DNA from: DASRDS01 sp035652495
GTDB lineage: Bacteria; Gemmatimonadota; Gemmatimonadetes; Gemmatimonadales; Gemmatimonadaceae
Direction: 5' to 3'
DNA length: 11,467 bases
Assembly: GCA_035652495.1 (NCBI GenBank)
Contig: DASRDS010000205.1
Span: 1-11,467 of the forward strand
Part shown: positions 6,988-11,467 of the stretch, piece after piece
How positions within the stretch are numbered: the first letter of the stretch is position 1
Layout of the letters: every line of letters starts with the position of its first letter
Position numbers and translations under genes: made by a program
The notes under the pieces: model-generated
What the model saw: only the letters and a program-made list of their open reading frames with translations
The model's database searches: none
What the model was told of the DNA's origin: nothing

Positions 6988-7017
6988 AATATGCCTATCG
7001 ATGTATATGCCTGTCAA
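6988..7017 (-). promoter_or_regulatory. Promoter of the ArsR-SRPBCC operon, probably leaderless
   Basis: On the minus strand a perfect -35 box TTGACA (7012-7017) is followed after 18 nt by CATATT (6988-6993, four of six consensus bases). Only 5 nt (6983-6987) separate the -10 box from the A of the ATG at 6982, so transcription should start at or next to the start codon; no ribosome binding site is present. The -35 box contains the TGA stop of the upstream secreted-protein gene. Confidence 0.6.
6989..7012. repeat. 8-bp direct repeat in the ArsR promoter
   Basis: ATATGCCT occurs at 6989-6996 and again at 7005-7012, a 16-bp period. One copy overlaps the -10 box, and the other borders and overlaps by one base the -35 box. 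It is a candidate binding site for ArsR, although ArsR dimers more often use inverted repeats; chance recurrence in a short A/T-rich promoter cannot be excluded. Confidence 0.4.
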
Positions 7018-7559
7018 GGCATTCGCGTATCATGCGACACGACATAGGCTTTCATGACGCCGTGCCCCATATCGTGCTCTTCCGTAAGCGTATGCGAGGT
7101 CGCCGTGATGTCGCTCCAAACATCGCGCATTCTCGTCAACACACCGTCAACCCGCTCTTGGTATTCGTTGACCAACCGCTCACCATCCCAAAACGCGGTA
7201 CCGCGCAACTCGCACCCGTTGGCGTCAGCCGCGGTGAAGCAGGTCAGAAACCGGTAACGCCGAATCTCCGTATCCCACCAAAACGTCGTGAACCACCGCA
7301 AGTCACCGCCGACGCTGCCGACGGTGTGCCCTTCGGAGACGAGCGCGGTCCCGCCGCCCACGAGCCGAACGTGATTTTCGCCTTTGCGCCCAGCACCCTG
7401 AGCGACAGGCCGGCCAAACTGCACGACTTCGACCGTACTCCAGTCGCCGGCCAATGCCTTCGCCAACCTGGCCATTTCCGGCGACTGCGCCTGGGCGCTC
7501 GCCGGCACGAGTACGCAAACGGTCAGGATTTGATTGAGAGCCTTCCTTCCCTTCCGCAT
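7014..7559 (-). CDS. Secreted lipocalin-like / DUF1579-like protein
   Basis: The 181-residue protein has a clear signal peptide: basic n-region MRKGRK, hydrophobic core ILTVCVLVPASA and a probable cleavage after AQA (residue 24). The mature part (LAKALAGDW at 32-40, then alternating short strands such as RWFTTFWWDTEIRRYRF and AFWDGERLVNEYQE) looks like a small beta-barrel of the DUF1579/lipocalin kind, in which a stretch beginning LxGxW opens the domain. That family match is by eye and tentative; no enzymatic motif is seen. Two cysteines (107 and 116) could pair in the periplasm. The frame remains open far upstream, but that extension is antisense to the M61 gene and lacks a signal peptide, so ATG 7559 is the true start. 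Its start is 18 bp from that of the divergent M61 gene. Confidence 0.78.
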   Translation of the reverse strand: MRKGRKALNQILTVCVLVPASAQAQSPEMARLAKALAGDWSTVEVVQFGRPVAQGAGRKGENHVRLVGGGTALVSEGHTVGSVGGDLRWFTTFWWDTEIRRYRFLTCFTAADANGCELRGTAFWDGERLVNEYQERVDGVLTRMRDVWSDITATSHTLTEEHDMGHGVMKAYVVSHDTRMP

Positions 7560-7577
7560 GAGTGCTAGCCTCGACAC

Positions 7578-9119
7578 GTGAAAATATTCTCGCTGACCTT
7601 CCTGGCCCTCGCGTCCGTCGCCGGCGCCCAGTCGACGCCGACGCTGACCTACGCCGTCAATCTGTCGGACACCGTGCACCACGTGTTCGCGGTGAAGCTC
7701 GAGGTCCCGTCGCTGACGGACGAGAACGCGATCTTTGAATTCGCGGCAACCGCGCCCGGCACGTATCAGACGATGGACATTGGCCGCTTCGTGCACAAGT
7801 TCGTCGCCACGGACGCCGGTGGAAACGTCGTGCCGAGTACACGCATCGGCACGAACGAATGGCGCCTGAGTAATCCCGGCAAAGTCCGCGTCATCACGTA
7901 CCGCGTGACCGCCACGCGCGACACGGCGTACACGAAAGATCCGATCTACCCGATGTGCGGCACGGTCCTCGAATCCGGCTACGCCCTGATCAACGGCCAA
8001 GGCGTCTTCGGCTTCCCCCGCGGCATGCAAAGCGCGCCGCTGACCGTGAAGCTCACCTACCCGACCGGCTGGACCTTCGGCACGCCGCTCACCGAGCATG
8101 ATGGCGTATTCGAGGCCGACTCCTACGACCGGCTCGTCGACTCGCCCATTCTCCTCGGCCCCCATCTCACGAGCGCGACGCTCGAGGTCACGGGCGTCCC
8201 GGTCCGGATCTTCGTCCGCACCCAGCACCAGGACATCAGCGCCAACCAAGTCCGCGATGCCATGCGGGACATGCTGACGGCCGCCGGCAAATTCCTCGGC
8301 AAACTGCCGGTCGACCACTACACGTTCTTGTACGATTTCGGCACGTACGGCCGCGGCAGCATCACGGGCGCGTGGGAGCACTCGTACGGCTCGGAGTACG
8401 TGCTGCCGGATGCACCGTACACGGACAACTACGGCGTGCAGATCCGCGATATCGCGGCCCACGAGTTCTTCCACGTCGTGACGCCGCTCAACATCCACTC
8501 CGAGATCATCGAGCACTTCAACTTCGCGACCCCTATTCCGTCACAGCACCTGTGGCTCTACGAGGGCACGACCGAGTGGGCCGCGCACATGATGATGCTG
8601 CAGAACGGACTCCAGTCGCTGCCGGACTACCTCGCGCTGGTCGTGCAGAAGGAGAATTATGACCGCGCGAGGTTCGACACGACCTGGTCGCTGCGCAAGA
8701 TGTCCCTCGCATCCTACAGCGACTCGGGTCAGAAACAATATCCGAACATCTACATGCGCGGCGCGGTCGTCGCGGGACTGCTCGACATCAAGCTGCTCGA
8801 GGAATCAGACGGCGAGCACGGGCTCCGGGATCTCATCCTCGAGCTCTCGAAGCAATACGGGAAGCACCGCGCGTTCCCGGAGGATGGCCTCATCGACACG
8901 ATCGTCGCGCGCACGTCGCCCGACACGCGCGATTTCTTCAACCGCTACATCTTCGGGACCGAGCGCCCGCCGCTCAAGGAGTACTACGCGAAACTCGGCT
9001 TCAAGCTGATCGAAGATGACAAGGGGATGCCGCAGCGATTCGAGATCGATCCGGCGGCCACCCCGGAGCAGCTCAAGCTCCGACGGGCGTGGCTGGGACC
9101 CGCGTCGACCGGAGCGTAA
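7578..9119 (+). CDS. Secreted M61-family metallopeptidase (glycyl-aminopeptidase type)
   Basis: The 513-residue protein begins with a signal peptide (MKIFSLTFLALASVAGA, cleaved before QS). The N-terminal region (about 20-190) is the beta-sandwich of M61 proteins. The catalytic domain has GAWEHSYGSEYVLPD, then the zinc motif HEFFH (His295, Glu296, His299) and the third ligand in LYEGTTEW (Glu329). M61 enzymes are gluzincins related to the M1 family that remove N-terminal Gly or Ala from peptides. Many M61 proteins carry a PDZ domain after the catalytic part; here only about 45 residues follow FFNRYIFGTERPPLKEYY, so no PDZ is evident and the protein is shorter than those of about 600 residues. 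The start is a GTG chosen because the signal peptide begins there; no Shine-Dalgarno is seen. M28 follows after 43 bp on the same strand. Confidence 0.93.
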   Translation: MKIFSLTFLALASVAGAQSTPTLTYAVNLSDTVHHVFAVKLEVPSLTDENAIFEFAATAPGTYQTMDIGRFVHKFVATDAGGNVVPSTRIGTNEWRLSNPGKVRVITYRVTATRDTAYTKDPIYPMCGTVLESGYALINGQGVFGFPRGMQSAPLTVKLTYPTGWTFGTPLTEHDGVFEADSYDRLVDSPILLGPHLTSATLEVTGVPVRIFVRTQHQDISANQVRDAMRDMLTAAGKFLGKLPVDHYTFLYDFGTYGRGSITGAWEHSYGSEYVLPDAPYTDNYGVQIRDIAAHEFFHVVTPLNIHSEIIEHFNFATPIPSQHLWLYEGTTEWAAHMMMLQNGLQSLPDYLALVVQKENYDRARFDTTWSLRKMSLASYSDSGQKQYPNIYMRGAVVAGLLDIKLLEESDGEHGLRDLILELSKQYGKHRAFPEDGLIDTIVARTSPDTRDFFNRYIFGTERPPLKEYYAKLGFKLIEDDKGMPQRFEIDPAATPEQLKLRRAWLGPASTGA

Positions 9120-9162
9120 ACGTACTATCGTATTGCGGAGCCCATGCCTAAGTTCACCGCCT

Positions 9163-10803
9163 ATGCGTCGAAGCTTAGCACTCGCACTGGCGCTGAGCGC
9201 CGGCTGTGCGCATCCCAGAGGCCAGGTCGCACCGCGATCGCCCATTACGGCCGCGGAACTGCGGCATCGCGTGGAAATTATCGCCGACGACTCCATGGGC
9301 GGTCGGCTCCCCGGATCGCGCGGAAACATCGAGACCACCGACTACATCGCTTCGGAGTTCAAGCGACTCGGGCTGCAGCCGGCGGGCGATAGCGGGGGCT
9401 ACCTCCAGTACGTGCCGATGATCTCGAGTCGGCTGGATACAACCGCGCATCTGACCGTGAACGGCGCGCCGCTTCCGTTCTGGACGGCCGTCGTGCCGTC
9501 CAACCCAAGTAACGCCGCGGTGTCATTTGATCCCAGCGGAGTGCCGGTCGTGTACGGCGGACATCTGTCGCCTGACCGCACGGCACTGATCAACGCCGAT
9601 TCCGGTGGCGGCAAGATCGTCGTCTTCGCGATCGGTCAGTTGCCGGACGGACATCCTGATCTCCGGAGCGGTCGCTACATGCCGGCATTCACTCATCCGC
9701 CCGCGGCTGTCGTCATCGTGCTGCCGGAGCTGCCGCCGGTCACGATCTACACGCGCCTCAAGCGGTTCTCCGTACCGTCCAGCGCGCGGCCGCCGTTGGC
9801 GGTGCAAATTGGCTCGGCGACGGCCGTCGCTTTGTTCGGCGCGCCGCTCGATCAGTTGACCGTCGGTGCGCCTGCGCGTGGTGTGCTCGGTGGGCAAATA
9901 CGGTATCTCGAGCCGGAAGCGATCCGTGCCCGGAACGTCGTGGCGATTCTGCCGGGCAGCGATCCGGCCCGACGCGGCGAATATGTCGCGATCGGCGCGC
10001 ATAACGATCACGTTGGCATCGGGGCGTTCGGTCTCGATCACGATTCGGTACGGGCGTACAACATCTTGTTAGCCCAGCACCATCTCGATGGTCCGGCGGC
10101 CGGTAACCCGGGTTCGCGATCGCCGATGATCGTGGTGAACGTCGACAGTCTGCGACGCATTCGTGCACCGCATCGGGATTCGATCTTCAATGGCGCCGAC
10201 GACGATGGCGCCGGCACCGCTTCGCTCCTGGCCATCGCGCAAGCCCTCGCCAAAGGCCCGCGCCCCGCGCGCTCCGTGCTCTTCGTTTCGCACACCGGCG
10301 AAGAACAGGGGTTGCTCGGCTCCCGCTGGTACGCCGATCACACGACGGTACCGCGCGATTCGATCGTGACGTACCTCAACATGGATCTCTTCGGCCACGA
10401 GTACAACGCCGACACGGCGCGCTCCGGCCCGCGATATCTCCAATCGGGCGGCGCGCGACGGCTCTCCAAAGAGCTCGGCGCACTGATCGATTCGGTGAAC
10501 GCGACGCTGCCCGAACCGATGTCGATCGACTACTCGTGGGACGCGCCGGGCCATCCGTCTCAGAAGTATTGCCGGAGCGACCACGCCTCCTACGCGCGCT
10601 ACGGCATCCCGGTCGCGTACTTCTCGACGGGGTACGGCGTCGACTACCATCAGGTGACTGACGAGCCACCATATCTCGATTACGCGCACATGGCGCGCGC
10701 CGCGACTTTGGTGTACGCGACGGCGCTGCGTGTCGCCGACCTGGATCATCGGCCGCTCGTCGATCAACCGAAACCGGATCCGACCGCACCCTGCCGCCAG
10801 TGA
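9163..10803 (+). CDS. M28-family metallopeptidase lipoprotein with PA-like insert
   Basis: ATG 9163 is chosen because it opens a lipoprotein signal peptide, MRRSLALALALSAGC, with Cys15 as the lipid anchor; an earlier GTG/ATG would read a basic Ser/Pro-rich stretch inside the M61 gene. The 546-residue protein has a PA-like segment (about 100-250, including KIVVFAIGQLPDG) inside an M28 catalytic domain. The expected dizinc residues are all visible: His280 and Asp282 (AHNDHVG), Asp347 in GADDDGAG, Glu380 and Glu381 (HTGEEQG), Asp408 (NMDLFG) and His496 (DYHQVTDE). M28 enzymes are aminopeptidases or carboxypeptidases, so this one probably trims peptides in the periplasm or at the outer membrane. 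About 25 residues between GAHNDHVG and NGADDDG (QHHLDGPAAGN region) form an extra loop. Its TGA overlaps the next start (GTGA). Confidence 0.94.
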   Translation: MRRSLALALALSAGCAHPRGQVAPRSPITAAELRHRVEIIADDSMGGRLPGSRGNIETTDYIASEFKRLGLQPAGDSGGYLQYVPMISSRLDTTAHLTVNGAPLPFWTAVVPSNPSNAAVSFDPSGVPVVYGGHLSPDRTALINADSGGGKIVVFAIGQLPDGHPDLRSGRYMPAFTHPPAAVVIVLPELPPVTIYTRLKRFSVPSSARPPLAVQIGSATAVALFGAPLDQLTVGAPARGVLGGQIRYLEPEAIRARNVVAILPGSDPARRGEYVAIGAHNDHVGIGAFGLDHDSVRAYNILLAQHHLDGPAAGNPGSRSPMIVVNVDSLRRIRAPHRDSIFNGADDDGAGTASLLAIAQALAKGPRPARSVLFVSHTGEEQGLLGSRWYADHTTVPRDSIVTYLNMDLFGHEYNADTARSGPRYLQSGGARRLSKELGALIDSVNATLPEPMSIDYSWDAPGHPSQKYCRSDHASYARYGIPVAYFSTGYGVDYHQVTDEPPYLDYAHMARAATLVYATALRVADLDHRPLVDQPKPDPTAPCRQ

Positions 10804-11467
10804 TCATTGGCGATTGGTCCGTGAATCCCACGACGGGCGAGATCGCGCGCAACGGCGAGACCGCCCGGTTGGAGGCGCGGACCATGCGACTCTTGCTCTA
10901 CCTCGCCCAGCGCGCGGGCGAGACCGTCAGCATTGACGACATGCTCAAAGAAGTCTGGTCCGGCGTGATCGTGACCTCGGACTCGGTCTACCAGGCGATC
11001 GCCTCGCTTCGTCGCGAGCTTGGCGACGACCCCAAGCAACCAACCTACATCGCGACCGTCCCAAAGCTCGGCTACAAACTGATCGCCAACGTGACTGAGG
11101 CGACTCCAGCGCCGCCGGTCACGCAACGTAGTGGCCGTTTTTTGATTGCCGTTGTCGTAGCGATTTGTTTGATGCTCGTCGGCGCCTATGTGCTGCGCAA
11201 CGGTCACCCAGTCACGTCGATCGCGGTCGTCCCGTTCCTCGACCTGACGGACGGCATGAGCCACGAGTACTTCGCGGATGGCATGACCGAGGAAGTCATC
11301 GACAAGTTGAGCAAAGTCCACGGCCTCCGCGTCGCGGCCCCGACGACCTCGTTCTACCTCAAAGACAAACCCATCGCGGTCTCCGACATCGCGAAGCGCC
11401 TGAGCGTCACCTATGTCCTCGACGGCAGCGTCCGCAAATCACACGACACCATCCGCGTAGCCGCCCG
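10800..11467 (+). CDS. CadC-like winged-helix regulator with membrane segment and TolB-like domain, 5' part
   Basis: The frame starts at GTG 10800, overlaps the M28 stop by 4 bp and stays open to the window end, so the C-terminus is missing. Of the 222 visible residues, 4-97 form an OmpR/PhoB-type winged helix as in CadC: GDWSVNPTTGEI, EARTMRLLLYLAQRAGE, then EVWSGVIVTSDSVYQAIASL, RRELGDD and YIATVPKLGYKLI. A single membrane segment follows at about 113-132. Then comes the TolB-like/adenylate-cyclase-associated domain, with SIAVVPFLDLTD, YFADGMTEEVIDKLSKV and YVLDGSVRKSHDTIRV. Proteins of this kind usually continue with TPR repeats, which would lie beyond the window. They are thought to sense an envelope signal and act on DNA from the membrane without phosphorylation. 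Coupling to M28 suggests they share one mRNA; the regulated genes are unknown. Confidence 0.93.
   Translation, partial: MIIGDWSVNPTTGEIARNGETARLEARTMRLLLYLAQRAGETVSIDDMLKEVWSGVIVTSDSVYQAIASLRRELGDDPKQPTYIATVPKLGYKLIANVTEATPAPPVTQRSGRFLIAVVVAICLMLVGAYVLRNGHPVTSIAVVPFLDLTDGMSHEYFADGMTEEVIDKLSKVHGLRVAAPTTSFYLKDKPIAVSDIAKRLSVTYVLDGSVRKSHDTIRVAA

Noticed and set aside
7560..8516. Upstream extension of the minus-strand secreted-protein frame to give a 500-residue protein
   Set aside because: The added part is antisense to the M61 gene, is rich in Arg and Asp as expected of a shadow frame, and has no homology; the signal peptide at ATG 7559 fixes the true start.
9135..9392. ATG at 9144 preceded by GCGGAG at good spacing, opening an 82-residue frame
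   Set aside because: The frame is out of phase with M28 and overlaps its signal-peptide and N-terminal coding region; its product has shadow-like composition with no recognisable domain. A leader peptide is possible but unsupported.

Overview
The window is high-GC, gene-dense bacterial chromosome with no stretch over 300 bases lacking a gene. The longest gap between genes is 68 bases. The families present are a MacB/FtsX-type permease with an ADOP-like C-terminus, a TolB-propeller/amidohydrolase of about 1,100 residues, M61 and M28 exopeptidase-type proteins, and a winged-helix regulator fused through a membrane segment to a TolB-like domain. Together they are typical of soil Gemmatimonadota, with Acidobacteriota as the main alternative. 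This assignment is inference from gene content; no rRNA or other marker gene is present. Most starts have no good Shine-Dalgarno sequence.

Layout. (1) Bases 1-4130, plus strand: the 3' end of an ABC-transporter-type permease, then after 20 bp a large exported TolB-propeller/amidohydrolase. (2) Bases 4135-7559, minus strand: six genes reading leftward. In transcription order these are a secreted lipocalin/DUF1579-like protein, an ArsR regulator overlapping an AHSA1/SRPBCC protein, and then a cassette joined by ATGA overlaps: a YtrA-type GntR regulator, an unrecognised seven-segment membrane protein and an isoprenylcysteine-methyltransferase-like membrane protein. (3) Bases 7578-11467, plus strand: a secreted M61 peptidase, an M28 lipoprotein peptidase and, overlapping its stop by 4 bp, a CadC-like winged-helix/TolB-like regulator that runs off the window and has no stop codon inside it.

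How the genes may work together. The plus-strand genes share a theme of exported hydrolases acting on peptides or amides (amidohydrolase, M61, M28), with a membrane-anchored regulator translationally coupled to M28. The minus-strand genes form at least two regulated units. ArsR-SRPBCC has its own TTGACA promoter whose predicted start coincides with the ATG, suggesting a leaderless mRNA. The GntR cassette has a promoter enclosed by a perfect 14-bp inverted repeat carrying GTGTAT half-sites, the layout expected of an autoregulated repressor.

The GntR-membrane protein-methyltransferase cassette is the least explained part of the window. YtrA-type GntR regulators usually control ABC transporters, yet no ATPase gene is present here. 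The remaining genes look like ordinary members of known families. I see no tRNA, rRNA, CRISPR array, insertion sequence or convincing intrinsic terminator.
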